A DNA stretch of 64,000 nt, taken from contig NZ_JBNTQY010000001.1 of NCBI RefSeq assembly GCF_051209875.1, positions 2,418,001 through 2,482,000 on the forward strand. Direction: 5' to 3'. Made by a program: the position numbers and the translations under genes. This DNA comes from Emticicia sp051209875. Lineage in GTDB: Bacteria > Bacteroidota > Bacteroidia > Cytophagales > Spirosomataceae. Below the pieces are notes generated by a model. The model did not search any database. It saw nothing but the letters and a program-made list of their open reading frames with translations, and had not been told where the DNA came from. The first letter of the stretch is position 1, and the number at the start of each line of letters is the position of its first letter. Positions 43,117-52,137 of this stretch are shown here, piece after piece.

Positions 43117-45237
43117 ATGAAAAATACGAAGACTTTCAACCATGTTAGCTACTTATGGGATGATGCAAAAGCCGCTGAATTAGCGAACGACGAAGTAGCC
43201 TTATTTATATACCGTTCAAATATACTCGGTGCTGATTTAAGATTGACTAACTATGGAGGTGGAAATACTTCTGTAAAGGTTACAGCTAAAGACCCACTCA
43301 CAGGAAAAGATACTGATGTCATGTGGATTAAGGGTTCTGGTGGTGACATTGGTACTTTGACAAAATCTGGTTGTGCGGCACTTTATATGGAAAGGCTTTT
43401 GAATTTAGAGAATGTTTATCGTGGTATTGAATTTGAAGATGAAATGGTTGAGCTTTTTAATCATTGTATTTTTGATTTAGCATCTAAAGCCCCTTCTATT
43501 GATACTCCTTTACATGGTTTTTTGCCGTTCAAACACATAGATCATCTACACCCCGATGCCGCCATTGCCATCGCAGCCGCCAAAGATGGTGCAAAAATTA
43601 CAGAAGAATTATTTAATGGAGAAATTGGTTGGGTGGGCTGGCAACGCCCAGGCTTTGATTTGGGTTTGCAGTTACGATCTTGTTTGGAAGAAGCTGCTTC
43701 TCGTGGTATCAAATTAAGAGGAATTATGCTCGGTTCACACGGACTTTTTACATGGGGAGATACAGCTTATGAAAGCTATATCAATACACTCGAAATCATC
43801 GAAAAATGTGCAGAATATTTAGAAAGTAATTATAAAAATGTTTTTGGTGGACAAAAAATTGAGAGTTTACCAACAGATGCTCGACATCTACAAGCAGCAA
43901 AGATTGCTCCTATTTTGAGAGGATTCTGCTCTTCGGAGCGTAAAATGATTGGGCATTTCACTGATGATGCACGTGTGTTAGAATTTATTAATTCTAATGA
44001 TTTAGCTAAACTTGCACCACTTGGTACTTCTTGCCCTGACCATTTTTTACGAACAAAAATATCTCCATTGGTCTTAGAATTAGCTCCAGATGAAGATTTA
44101 GCAGATGTTTCTGCAATAAAATCTAAACTTGCTCCAGCTTTTGAAGCTTATCGTGCGATGTACACCGAGTATTATAATACTTGTAAACATCCTAATTCAC
44201 CAGCCATGCGTGACCCAAATCCTGTGGTGATTTTATATCCTGGCGTTGGAATGTTTACTTTCTCGAAAGATAAAACAACGGCTCGTTTGGCTTCAGAATA
44301 CTATATCAATGCAGTCAATGTAATGAAAGGAGCGGAGGCAGTTTCTGAATATACTTCACTCCCACGACAAGAGGCTTTTGATATTGAATACTGGTTATTA
44401 GAGGAAGCAAAATTACAAAGAATGCCAAAACCTAAGGCACTTTCTGGTAGAATTGCATTAATTACTGGTTCGGCTGGTGGAATTGGTAAAGCAATTGCCA
44501 AGAAATTTGCGGAAGAAGGTGCATGTATAATCATCAATGATATTAATGAAGAACGTTTAGATACTGCAAAGACTGAATTTGTTAAGACATTTGGAAGAGA
44601 TGCTGTTTCAGCTACTTTATTGAATGTGACTGATGCTTCAAGCACAGAAAAAGCTCTTGATGCAGCTTGTTTAGCTTTTGGAGGTGTTGATATTGTGGTG
44701 AATAATGCAGGAATTAGCATCTCAAAATCAATTGCCGAACATAGTTTAGAAGAGTGGGATAGATTATATGATATCCTAGTGAAAGGACAATTTATTGTAT
44801 CAAAAGCAGGCATTGAAGTAATGAGAAAACAAGGCTTTGGTGGTGATATTGTCAATATTGTCTCTAAAAATGCGGTAGTTGCAGGCCCAAATAACTCTGG
44901 TTATGGCTCAGCAAAAGCTGCTCAGGCACATTTGACACGTCTGATGGCCGCCGAAGTAGGAGGAGACAAAATTCGTGTGAATACTGTCAATCCTGATGCT
45001 GTTATTTCAGATTCTAATATTTGGGCTGGAGGCTGGGCTGAAGGCCGAGCCAAAGCTTATGGAATCACCGTAGAAGAATTACCTGCTTATTATGCAAAAA
45101 GAACGCTTCTCAATGAAATCATTCTACCAATTGATATTGCCAACGCTTGCTTTGCCTTAGTTGGTGGACTTTTGAGTAAGTCAACAGGAAATGCTATCAA
45201 TGTTGATGGTGGTGTTGCGATGGGTTTCTATAGATAG
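43117..45237 (+). CDS. Bifunctional aldolase/short-chain dehydrogenase (RhaD-like)
   Basis: 706 aa fusion. The N-terminal class II aldolase/adducin domain (about 15-410) has TNYGGGNTSVK, MWIKGSGGD and the zinc region LHGFLPFKHIDHLHPDA. The C-terminal SDR domain (about 440-706) has TGSAGGIGKAIA, NNAGIS and the catalytic YGSAKAA. This architecture is the rhamnulose-1-phosphate aldolase/lactaldehyde dehydrogenase family, also reported on other deoxy-ketose phosphates. No isomerase of the RhaI/RhaA family and no FGGY kinase lie in the window, so its true substrate is open. Last gene of the locus, followed by a strong terminator. Confidence 0.88.
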   Translation: MKNTKTFNHVSYLWDDAKAAELANDEVALFIYRSNILGADLRLTNYGGGNTSVKVTAKDPLTGKDTDVMWIKGSGGDIGTLTKSGCAALYMERLLNLENVYRGIEFEDEMVELFNHCIFDLASKAPSIDTPLHGFLPFKHIDHLHPDAAIAIAAAKDGAKITEELFNGEIGWVGWQRPGFDLGLQLRSCLEEAASRGIKLRGIMLGSHGLFTWGDTAYESYINTLEIIEKCAEYLESNYKNVFGGQKIESLPTDARHLQAAKIAPILRGFCSSERKMIGHFTDDARVLEFINSNDLAKLAPLGTSCPDHFLRTKISPLVLELAPDEDLADVSAIKSKLAPAFEAYRAMYTEYYNTCKHPNSPAMRDPNPVVILYPGVGMFTFSKDKTTARLASEYYINAVNVMKGAEAVSEYTSLPRQEAFDIEYWLLEEAKLQRMPKPKALSGRIALITGSAGGIGKAIAKKFAEEGACIIINDINEERLDTAKTEFVKTFGRDAVSATLLNVTDASSTEKALDAACLAFGGVDIVVNNAGISISKSIAEHSLEEWDRLYDILVKGQFIVSKAGIEVMRKQGFGGDIVNIVSKNAVVAGPNNSGYGSAKAAQAHLTRLMAAEVGGDKIRVNTVNPDAVISDSNIWAGGWAEGRAKAYGITVEELPAYYAKRTLLNEIILPIDIANACFALVGGLLSKSTGNAINVDGGVAMGFYR

Positions 45238-45261
45238 TATAGAAAAAAGTCTTTTTAAGAG

Positions 45262-45291
45262 GGCGTCATCACTCAGTTATGTGATGATGCC
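45262..45291 (+). terminator. Rho-independent terminator of the sugar locus
   Basis: GGCGTCATCAC (45262-45272) pairs with GTGATGATGCC (45281-45291), one G-T wobble, 8-base loop, then TTTTTTG. It sits between convergent genes and may serve the + strand mainly. Confidence 0.85.
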
Positions 45292-45321
45292 TTTTTTGTT
45301 AAAAATTTACCTAACTAATTC

Positions 45322-45777
45322 TTAATCAACATTAATTACAGTTGAATATTTTACGTCATGTAAAACCACCGAACTGCTATGAACTTTGACTATTTGGATT
45401 TCAGCGAGTTGCTTCAAGAATCCATCATATTCTTTGATATCCTTTACAAATACTTTTAATTGGTAATCGACCAATCCTGCTAAATGATAACATTCCATTA
45501 CTTGGGGCATTGATTGAACAATTTTTTCAAATGAATCAATATTTTCTTTGGTATAAATTGGCATGGAAACATTACAAAATACTACTTGCCCTTTCTCGAC
45601 TTTTTCAGCATTCAATAAGGCTACATATCCTTCAATGATTCCATCTTTTTCTAATCTTTTGATACGCTCAAAAATTGGAGAAGTAGTCAGATTTAATGCT
45701 TCTGCCAATTCTTTAATAGTCAATTTTGCATTTTGTTGCAAAAGCTTCAGGATTTTCTTGTCAATATAGTCCAGCAT
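45322..45777 (-). CDS. Lrp/AsnC-family transcriptional regulator
   Basis: 151 aa. Winged HTH at about 3-60 (ILKLLQQNAKLTIKELAEALNLTTSPIFERIKRLEKDGII), then the RAM/AsnC ligand-binding domain (about 65-145, PQVMECYHLAGLVDYQLKVFVKD). Members sense amino acids. It is divergent from the D-aminoacylase fusion operon, and the shared region carries two TGAAA-type palindromes, so it is the likely local regulator of that operon and of itself. Confidence 0.92.
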   Translation of the reverse strand: MLDYIDKKILKLLQQNAKLTIKELAEALNLTTSPIFERIKRLEKDGIIEGYVALLNAEKVEKGQVVFCNVSMPIYTKENIDSFEKIVQSMPQVMECYHLAGLVDYQLKVFVKDIKEYDGFLKQLAEIQIVKVHSSSVVLHDVKYSTVINVD

Positions 45778-45855
45778 ATTTTGCTTATTTCTTAAAATTT
45801 CAATTACTTAAAAAGAATATTATGCTTAAAATTAATGTATTAAATTAAATTTATT

Positions 45856-45868
45856 TGAAAAATTTTCA
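45856..45868. promoter_or_regulatory. Palindromic site 1, putative Lrp operator
   Basis: TGAAAAATTTTCA, a perfect 13-bp palindrome in the lrp/D-aminoacylase intergenic region. It immediately follows TTTATTTG (45850-45857), one mismatch from the -7 consensus. Confidence 0.5.
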
Positions 45869-45895
45869 TTTTAAAAGAACAAAATATAGATTTAA

Positions 45896-45906
45896 TGAAA
45901 TTTTCA
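45896..45906. promoter_or_regulatory. Palindromic site 2, putative Lrp operator
   Basis: TGAAATTTTCA, a perfect 11-bp palindrome with the same half-site as site 1. The centres are 39 bp apart, nearly four helical turns. Confidence 0.5.
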
Positions 45907-45927
45907 AGCATTATAAAGTAGTCTTAT

Positions 45928-48489
45928 ATGCAAAATTTTTTTTTCAGAAGCTTGTTGATGCTATTTGTAGGGAGCTTATTTTTTAATGCAAATGCTCAAC
46001 CTTCCAACAAACAAATATCAACTTTAGACTCGGCTTTGGTGAAATTACATGAAAGAGCAATGTTTAATGGTGTTGTCTTGATTGCTCAAAATGGTAAACC
46101 CCTCTACAAAAAAGCTTTAGGGATTGCAAATCTTCAATCACAAGAAAATCTTACGGATAATGCTACTTTCAATTTAGCATCCATCTCAAAGCAATTTGTA
46201 GCGATGATGACCATGATTTTGAAAGAACAAGGAAAATTAAAGTTTGATGATAAAGTTGATAAGTTTCTACCTAATTTTCCTTATAAAAAAATTACCATTC
46301 GACATCTACTTACGCATACTTCAGGTTTACCAGAATACTTTGATTTAGCAACACGATATACCAACACTTTAGATACCCTCAGCAATGAAAAAATGTTACA
46401 ATTATTTGTCGATTTGAAACCTGAACTCAATTTTGAGTCGGGAGATGAATGGGAATATTGTAATACAGGTTATGTTTTATTGGTATCTATCATAGAAAAA
46501 GCTTCTGGTATGAAAATAGAAGATTTTTTCAAAAAGCACATTACCCAACCACTTCAATTAACAAACACCTATGTTTATTATTTAAACATGAAAAGCCCGT
46601 TGAGCCTAACAGCTCAGCGGGTTTATGGTTTTGAACGAAAGAATGGTAAAAATTACCTAAATGATTTAATGCGTTTTGATGGAGTGGTAGGAGATGGCAA
46701 TATTTATTCATCAGCCGAAGATTTATTGAAGTGGGAACAATCGCTTTATACTACAAAACTTGTGAGTAATGCTACCATGAAAGAAGCGTTTTCTCCTATA
46801 AAATTAAATGATGGGAGTTTTTATAATTATGGATTTGGGTGGGAAATTAGCGAAGATGAAAAGATTTTGAGCCATACTGGTAGTTGGGTAGGTTTTCTGA
46901 ATAGTATCGAACGAAATATTGATAAAAAAACAACAGTTATTATACTCACCAATTCAACTGATGATAGTGCTATTGAAGTTGTTGAAGCTATTTTAACCAA
47001 CAAAAAGCCTCAAATCGCAACTACACAGCTGATCAAAAACATTAAGCTCATTGATGGTGCAGGTACGCCTTTACGCCGTGAAGATGTACGCTTGAAAGAT
47101 GACAAAATTTGGGAAATTGGCAATTTAGAGGCTTTTGCAAACGAAGAGCTTACTGACGGACAAGGGCTTGTGTTATCTCCAGGCTTTATTGATTCGCATA
47201 GTCACCATTTTGGGGGATTATCAAAAGTTCCTGAGGCTATACCTGCTGTTAGTCAAGGTATTACTACGATAGTTATTGGTCAAGACGGAGGAAGTTATCC
47301 GATGGATACTTTGCAAAATTTCTTCAAAAAACACCCAGTTTCTATAAATATTGCCTCATATACGGGTCATTCTACTTTAAGAAGTGAAGTAATGGGAGCA
47401 AAAAGTTTGTATCGAACGGCCAAGCCAAATGAAGTGGAGAAAATGAAAATATTACTCAAAAATGAGTTAGAAAAAGGTTCGTTGGGTTTGGCAACTGGTT
47501 TAGAATATGAATCAGCTTTTTTTTCAAATCGAGATGAAGTCCTACAATTAGCCGATATTGTGGCTGAAAATGGCGGACGCTACATGAGTCATATTAGAAG
47601 TGAGGATATTAATTTGGATGATGCCATTGATGAAATTATTGAAATTGGACGTAATACTAAAATTCCTGTTCAGATTTCACACATCAAAATTGCAAAAAAA
47701 GACCAGTGGGGTAAATCGCCCCAATTATTGGCAAAATTGCAAAAAGCAAGAGCTGAAGGTATCAATATTACTGCTGATTGCTATCCTTATGATTTTTGGA
47801 ATTCTACCTTGAGAGTTTTATTCCCAAACAGAGATTATACCAATGCTACAAGTGCCGAGTTTGCCGTTAATCAATTATTTGACCCTGAGAAATCAGTATT
47901 AGTAAGATTTGCTCCAAATAAAGCGTATGTAGGTAAAACCATTTCAGAAATTGCTAAAGAAAGAAATGAAAAACCTTCGCAAACTTTGATGAATTTAATC
48001 GCAATTGCTGCTGCATTTGAAGAAAAAAATCCAGATTTTAATGAAGGAATTGAAGCAATCATGGGAAAATCAATGGATGAAACTGATGTTGCTAATTTTT
48101 TGGTTTGGCCACATACCAATATTTGTTCTGATGGTTCATCGAGTGGGCATCCTCGTGGTCATGGAACATTTACAAAAATTTTAGGCAGATATGTGCGAGA
48201 ACAAAAATTGATGCCTTTAGAAACAGCCATTTATAAAATGACTGGGCTTTCGGCAGAAAATTTAGGAATCAGAGATCGAGGCGTAATTGCCAATGGAAAT
48301 TATGCAGATTTAGTGCTTTTTAATCCAGATACAGTCATTGATAACGCCAATATTCAAAATGGGAAAGCACTTTCAACTGGTATTGAAAAAGTTTGGGTTA
48401 ATGGTGTATTAGTTTTTCAGTCACAAAAACCAACTGGGAAACATTCGGGTGTATTAATAAAAAAAACAACAGAAGATTTAGATGAATAG
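45928..48489 (+). CDS. Exported serine beta-lactamase-fold hydrolase fused to N-acyl-D-amino-acid deacylase
   Basis: Two enzymes in one 853 aa chain behind a signal peptide (cut near residue 23, NANAQ). Domain 1 (about 30-355) is a class C beta-lactamase/D-peptidase fold with S85-I-S-K88, Y177-C-N179 and H316-T-G. The HTG triad variant is typical of D-peptidases rather than true beta-lactamases. Domain 2 (about 366-850) is a D-aminoacylase-type amidohydrolase with PGFIDSHSHH (H424/H426), LATGLEYES, ISHIKI, CYPYDFWNS and SDGSSSGHPRGHGTF. Probably removes D-residues or N-acyl groups from peptidoglycan or D-peptides outside the cytoplasm (inference). Its stop overlaps the DUF1611 gene by 8 bp. 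Confidence 0.88.
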   Translation: MQNFFFRSLLMLFVGSLFFNANAQPSNKQISTLDSALVKLHERAMFNGVVLIAQNGKPLYKKALGIANLQSQENLTDNATFNLASISKQFVAMMTMILKEQGKLKFDDKVDKFLPNFPYKKITIRHLLTHTSGLPEYFDLATRYTNTLDTLSNEKMLQLFVDLKPELNFESGDEWEYCNTGYVLLVSIIEKASGMKIEDFFKKHITQPLQLTNTYVYYLNMKSPLSLTAQRVYGFERKNGKNYLNDLMRFDGVVGDGNIYSSAEDLLKWEQSLYTTKLVSNATMKEAFSPIKLNDGSFYNYGFGWEISEDEKILSHTGSWVGFLNSIERNIDKKTTVIILTNSTDDSAIEVVEAILTNKKPQIATTQLIKNIKLIDGAGTPLRREDVRLKDDKIWEIGNLEAFANEELTDGQGLVLSPGFIDSHSHHFGGLSKVPEAIPAVSQGITTIVIGQDGGSYPMDTLQNFFKKHPVSINIASYTGHSTLRSEVMGAKSLYRTAKPNEVEKMKILLKNELEKGSLGLATGLEYESAFFSNRDEVLQLADIVAENGGRYMSHIRSEDINLDDAIDEIIEIGRNTKIPVQISHIKIAKKDQWGKSPQLLAKLQKARAEGINITADCYPYDFWNSTLRVLFPNRDYTNATSAEFAVNQLFDPEKSVLVRFAPNKAYVGKTISEIAKERNEKPSQTLMNLIAIAAAFEEKNPDFNEGIEAIMGKSMDETDVANFLVWPHTNICSDGSSSGHPRGHGTFTKILGRYVREQKLMPLETAIYKMTGLSAENLGIRDRGVIANGNYADLVLFNPDTVIDNANIQNGKALSTGIEKVWVNGVLVFQSQKPTGKHSGVLIKKTTEDLDE

Positions 48490-49525
48490 AGCAGTAATCT
48501 TAACGAATGGCTTACTTCAAAAAAGTGATGCAAAAACCGCTCATGGACTTATTAGAGGCACAGAAAGATATCGGATTATTGGCGTTGTTGACTCCGAAAT
48601 GACGGCAGGAAAAGACGCTGGTGAAATTTTGGATGGCAAAAATAGAAATATTCCCGTTTTTGCCTCTTTAGAAATGGCTAAAAAGGAATTAATTAATATT
48701 GATTTTCTGATTATCGGAATTGCTACCATTGGAGGAGTTTTGCCACCAGAAATGTTGGAAATCGTTAAAGAAGCTATCAAAAAAGGTATTTCAATTGTGA
48801 ATGGTTTGCATGAATACCTTGCTGAAAACCCTGAAATTATGGCATTGGCGAATGAAAATAATGTAACATTGACCGATATTCGTAAGCCTAAAACAAGAAA
48901 AGATTTACATTTTTGGACAGGAGAAATATATGAAGTTAGAGCTAAAACGATTGCAGTAATTGGGATGGATTGTGCAATGGGTAAACGTACCACTGCTCGC
49001 ATGATTAGACAAGCTTGCCAAGCAAATGGCTTGAATGCTCAGATGGTTTTTACTGGTCAAACAGGTTGGTTACAAGGTGGAAAATATGGGTTTATATTTG
49101 ATTCAACGCTGAATGATTTTGTTTCGGGAGAATTAGAAAATGCCATTGTCAAATGTTGGAAAGAGACAAATGCTGATATTATTTTACTCGAAGGACAATC
49201 ATCTTTACGAAATCCAAGTGGACCTTGTGGCTTGGAATTATTAATTTCGGGCAATGCAAAATATGTTGTTTTACTTCATGCACCCAAAAGAAAATATTTT
49301 GACGATGACCCGCATTGGGGCGAAATTCCCAGTGTAGAATCAGAGATTGAAATTATTGAAAAATTAGGCTCAAAAGTAATTGCGGTTGCTTTAAACACAG
49401 AGAAATGTAGCAATCAAGAGGCTTATGATTATCAAAATTACTACGAAAATTTATTAAAAATTCCAATATTACTGCCAATCCAAGAAGGGGTAGAAAATTT
49501 GATTCCAACACTTAAAGCCTTATAG
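48482..49525 (+). CDS. dgcN: DUF1611 family protein, DgcN-type (D-glutamate N-acetyltransferase family)
   Basis: 347 aa with an N-terminal Rossmann-like part (about 1-140) and a C-terminal P-loop domain containing GMDCAMGKRTTARM near 161-174, ILLEGQSSLRNPSGP near 240 and HAPKRKYFDDDP near 266. The family is the one to which DgcN belongs, an enzyme that acetylates D-glutamate in the DgcN-DgcA catabolic route. It overlaps the upstream gene by 8 bp and ends 1 bp before the epimerase gene, the expected partner. Assignment to D-Glu specifically is by family and context. Confidence 0.8.
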   Translation: MNRAVILTNGLLQKSDAKTAHGLIRGTERYRIIGVVDSEMTAGKDAGEILDGKNRNIPVFASLEMAKKELINIDFLIIGIATIGGVLPPEMLEIVKEAIKKGISIVNGLHEYLAENPEIMALANENNVTLTDIRKPKTRKDLHFWTGEIYEVRAKTIAVIGMDCAMGKRTTARMIRQACQANGLNAQMVFTGQTGWLQGGKYGFIFDSTLNDFVSGELENAIVKCWKETNADIILLEGQSSLRNPSGPCGLELLISGNAKYVVLLHAPKRKYFDDDPHWGEIPSVESEIEIIEKLGSKVIAVALNTEKCSNQEAYDYQNYYENLLKIPILLPIQEGVENLIPTLKAL

Positions 49526-49526
49526 T

Positions 49527-50600
49527 ATGAAAATCAAAGCAATTCGCCCCTACATAAAAAATTTGGCTTTGACCAAACCATATACGATAGCTTATAATAC
49601 TTTTAACGATGTTAGTTTAATTTTTTTAGAAATAGAATTAGAGAATGGCATCATTGGTATAGGTTCGGCAAGTCCTGCGGAAGAGGTAATCGGCGAAAAT
49701 TCTCAGCAAACTTTAGCTAATTTACAAACTGAATTTGTTCAGAACTTAGTTGGACGAGATATTCGTCATTTTCAGCAAATTATTTTTGAAACGCATCAAC
49801 AATTTCCCAATTTAGCTGGAACACAAGCAGCGATTGATTTGGCTTTACATGATGCTTTTGGAAAATATTTAGAAATACCAATTGTCTCATTTTATGGGCA
49901 AAAAGTTAAATATTTACCTACATCCATCACGATTGGTATCAAGAATGTATCAGAAACGCTCGAAGAAGCAGAAGGTTATTTCAAACTTGGCTTTAAAGTG
50001 TTAAAAGTAAAAACTGGAATAAATGTTGATGAAGATATTGAGCGAGTTATTCGCCTGAATGAAAAATATAAAAATAATCTAAAAATTAGGGTTGATGCCA
50101 ATCAAGGGTATGATCTATCAGATTTAGAAGAATTTCTTGTAAAAACTAATGAAATTGGCATTGAACTAATCGAACAACCATTAAAAGTTGGAAAAGAAAC
50201 AGAATTATTGCAACTTAATGTTCAAAACCGAAAGATTTTGGCGGGCGACGAATCTTTGAAAAATGCAAAAGCTGCTTTGGCTTTTAGCTCCGAACCACAG
50301 CCTTTCGGTATTTTCAATATTAAACTGATGAAATGTGGTGGTATAATTGGGGCTTTAGAAATTGCAACGATCGCACAAAATGCCAATATTGAATTATTTT
50401 GGGGGTGTAATGATGAAAGTATAGCAAGCATTACCGCTGCTTTACATGTCGCGTATGCTTGCAAAAATACTCGTTATATCGACCTTGATGGTAGTTTTGA
50501 TTTAGCCGAAGATTTGGTAAGTGGCGGATTTTCATTAGAGGAAGGTTATTTGAAAATTAATGATAAAGCAGGTTTTGGTTACAAGAAAATTACTTTGTAA
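49527..50600 (+). CDS. dgcA: Enolase-superfamily epimerase, DgcA/dipeptide-epimerase type
   Basis: 357 aa mandelate-racemase/muconate-lactonizing-like protein. Catalytic elements: FKVLKVKTG (K-x-K, near 155), RVDANQGYD (Asp, near 190), ELIEQPL (Glu, near 214) and ILAGDESL (Asp, near 237), then NIKLMKCGG (Lys, near 262). These match L-Ala-D/L-Glu epimerases and DgcA, which converts N-acetyl-D-Glu to N-acetyl-L-Glu. Context with the DUF1611 gene supports the DgcA role. The alternative is muropeptide L-Ala-D-Glu epimerisation. Confidence 0.85.
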   Translation: MKIKAIRPYIKNLALTKPYTIAYNTFNDVSLIFLEIELENGIIGIGSASPAEEVIGENSQQTLANLQTEFVQNLVGRDIRHFQQIIFETHQQFPNLAGTQAAIDLALHDAFGKYLEIPIVSFYGQKVKYLPTSITIGIKNVSETLEEAEGYFKLGFKVLKVKTGINVDEDIERVIRLNEKYKNNLKIRVDANQGYDLSDLEEFLVKTNEIGIELIEQPLKVGKETELLQLNVQNRKILAGDESLKNAKAALAFSSEPQPFGIFNIKLMKCGGIIGALEIATIAQNANIELFWGCNDESIASITAALHVAYACKNTRYIDLDGSFDLAEDLVSGGFSLEEGYLKINDKAGFGYKKITL

Positions 50601-50628
50601 CACAATTCTCCAAATTTTGATTTAATCA

Positions 50629-50653
50629 AGCACACAAGTTGGAAACTTGTGCT
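50629..50653. repeat. Intergenic hairpin repeat (AGCAC...GTGCT)
   Basis: AGCAC plus AAGT on the left and ACTTGTGCT on the right form a hairpin with a 2-base bulge across 50629-50653. The form resembles dispersed 'cacaagttggaaacttgtg' palindromes of Bacteroidota (general knowledge). It lies between dgcA and the permease gene. Confidence 0.5.
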
Positions 50654-50675
50654 ACAATCACTAAATAAAGAATCA

Positions 50676-52052
50676 ATGTCAAAACTAACTCCCAAAATTG
50701 GACTTCGAGCGGCTACTATTTTGGTGGTTAGTGTGATTATTGGTTCTGGTGTTTTCAAGAAAATTGCCCCGATGTCGGCCGAATTAGGTTCTCCACTTTT
50801 GGTGATCTTGTGTTGGATTTTGGCAGGTTTCATAAGTTTGGCAGGGGCATTATCAACGGCTGAAATGGCAAGTATGTTTCCAGATTCGGGTGGAGAATAT
50901 GCTTATTTTCAAAAAATTTATGGTCGATTTTTTGCCTTTTTGTACGGATGGGGAAATTTTACTGCGATAAAAACTGCATCAATTGCAGCATTGGCCTACA
51001 TTTTTGCTCAATCTTTTAATAGTTTGATTCCACTTCCCGAAATAAATATTAATTGTACTTTTTTGGGAATACACATTTTTGATAATTTTTCAATCAAATT
51101 ATTGGCATCTTGTTTGGTAATTGTGCTTAGCCTACTCAATTTTAGAGGAATCACTGCAGCTGAAAGTTTGAGCAAGGTGCTTACTTATGTAATTTTTGCA
51201 GCTGTAGTTTTATTTGCCATTTTTGGATTAAGTTCAGTGCAAGGTAGCTTTGAAAATTTAACCCAAAAAAGTTTACTTTTTGACGAAACAAAGCTACAAG
51301 GGAGGGGGATAGTGAAAGCAATGATGATAGCCAGTTTAGGTGCATTTTGGGGCTATGAAGGATGGAATCATATTGGTTATATTGGTGAAGAAGTTAAAAA
51401 ACCACAAAAAAACTTGCCCTTAGCTTTGGGCATTGGCACTTGTATCGTGATTTTTATATATGTCTTATTAAACATCATATACGTTTATATTCTGCCCATT
51501 GATTTTTTTATTCAACTCAACCAAGCACCTAATAAAATTGCAGCAGTTGAGGTAGCTAATAAGATTTTGGGCAGTTGGGGAATGCTTTTTGTTGCTTGTT
51601 TGATACTTATTACAACGATAAATGCTACTAATAGTACGATTATGATGTCGGCAAGGATTTTCTATGCGATGGCAAGAGATGGATTATTCTTCAAAAAAGC
51701 GGCATCTATTCACCCAATTTATAAAACACCCGATGTCGCTATCTTTATACAAGCTATTTGGTCAATCCTTTTAATTTGGTCAGGAAGTTTCGATCAACTG
51801 ACAGATATGTTAGTATTTGCTTCTTTTATTTATTACGGAAGCACTGCACTCGGAGTGATTATTTTACGTGTAAAAAGCCCCGAAATAGAGCGAAAATATA
51901 AAGTTATTGGATATCCTTTTGTTCCAATATTTTTTGTACTCTTTTGTGTTTTACTACTTTTTATTACGATTTTCAATCAACCTTATGAAGCAATGGTTGG
52001 TTTAGGTTTAATCGCCACAGGAATTCCATTCTATTGGTTTTGGAAAAAATAG
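50676..52052 (+). CDS. APC-superfamily amino acid permease
   Basis: Twelve-helix amino acid-polyamine-organocation transporter. The first helix carries IGLRAATILVVSVIIGSGVFKKIAPM with the family's GSG unwound segment. Later FWGYEGWNHIGYIGEEVKKP resembles the helix-6 region and loop. The frame extends to GTG 50649 inside the hairpin repeat, but ATG 50676 gives the usual short hydrophilic start (458 aa). Probably imports amino acids or dipeptides released by the upstream exported hydrolase. Confidence 0.88.
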   Translation: MSKLTPKIGLRAATILVVSVIIGSGVFKKIAPMSAELGSPLLVILCWILAGFISLAGALSTAEMASMFPDSGGEYAYFQKIYGRFFAFLYGWGNFTAIKTASIAALAYIFAQSFNSLIPLPEININCTFLGIHIFDNFSIKLLASCLVIVLSLLNFRGITAAESLSKVLTYVIFAAVVLFAIFGLSSVQGSFENLTQKSLLFDETKLQGRGIVKAMMIASLGAFWGYEGWNHIGYIGEEVKKPQKNLPLALGIGTCIVIFIYVLLNIIYVYILPIDFFIQLNQAPNKIAAVEVANKILGSWGMLFVACLILITTINATNSTIMMSARIFYAMARDGLFFKKAASIHPIYKTPDVAIFIQAIWSILLIWSGSFDQLTDMLVFASFIYYGSTALGVIILRVKSPEIERKYKVIGYPFVPIFFVLFCVLLLFITIFNQPYEAMVGLGLIATGIPFYWFWKK

Positions 52053-52137
52053 GAGAGAAGCAGAAGCAAATATGGCACATCTAACAGATATTTTGGTTAT
52101 TTTTTAGACTATCAGAAGTACCACATTTATTAACATA

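Noticed and set aside
45878..45895. Possible further copy of the 27-bp dyad (AAATATAGATTTA) upstream of the D-aminoacylase gene
   Set aside because: Only one arm is present and the opposite arm shows no match. Expected by chance in such A/T-rich sequence.
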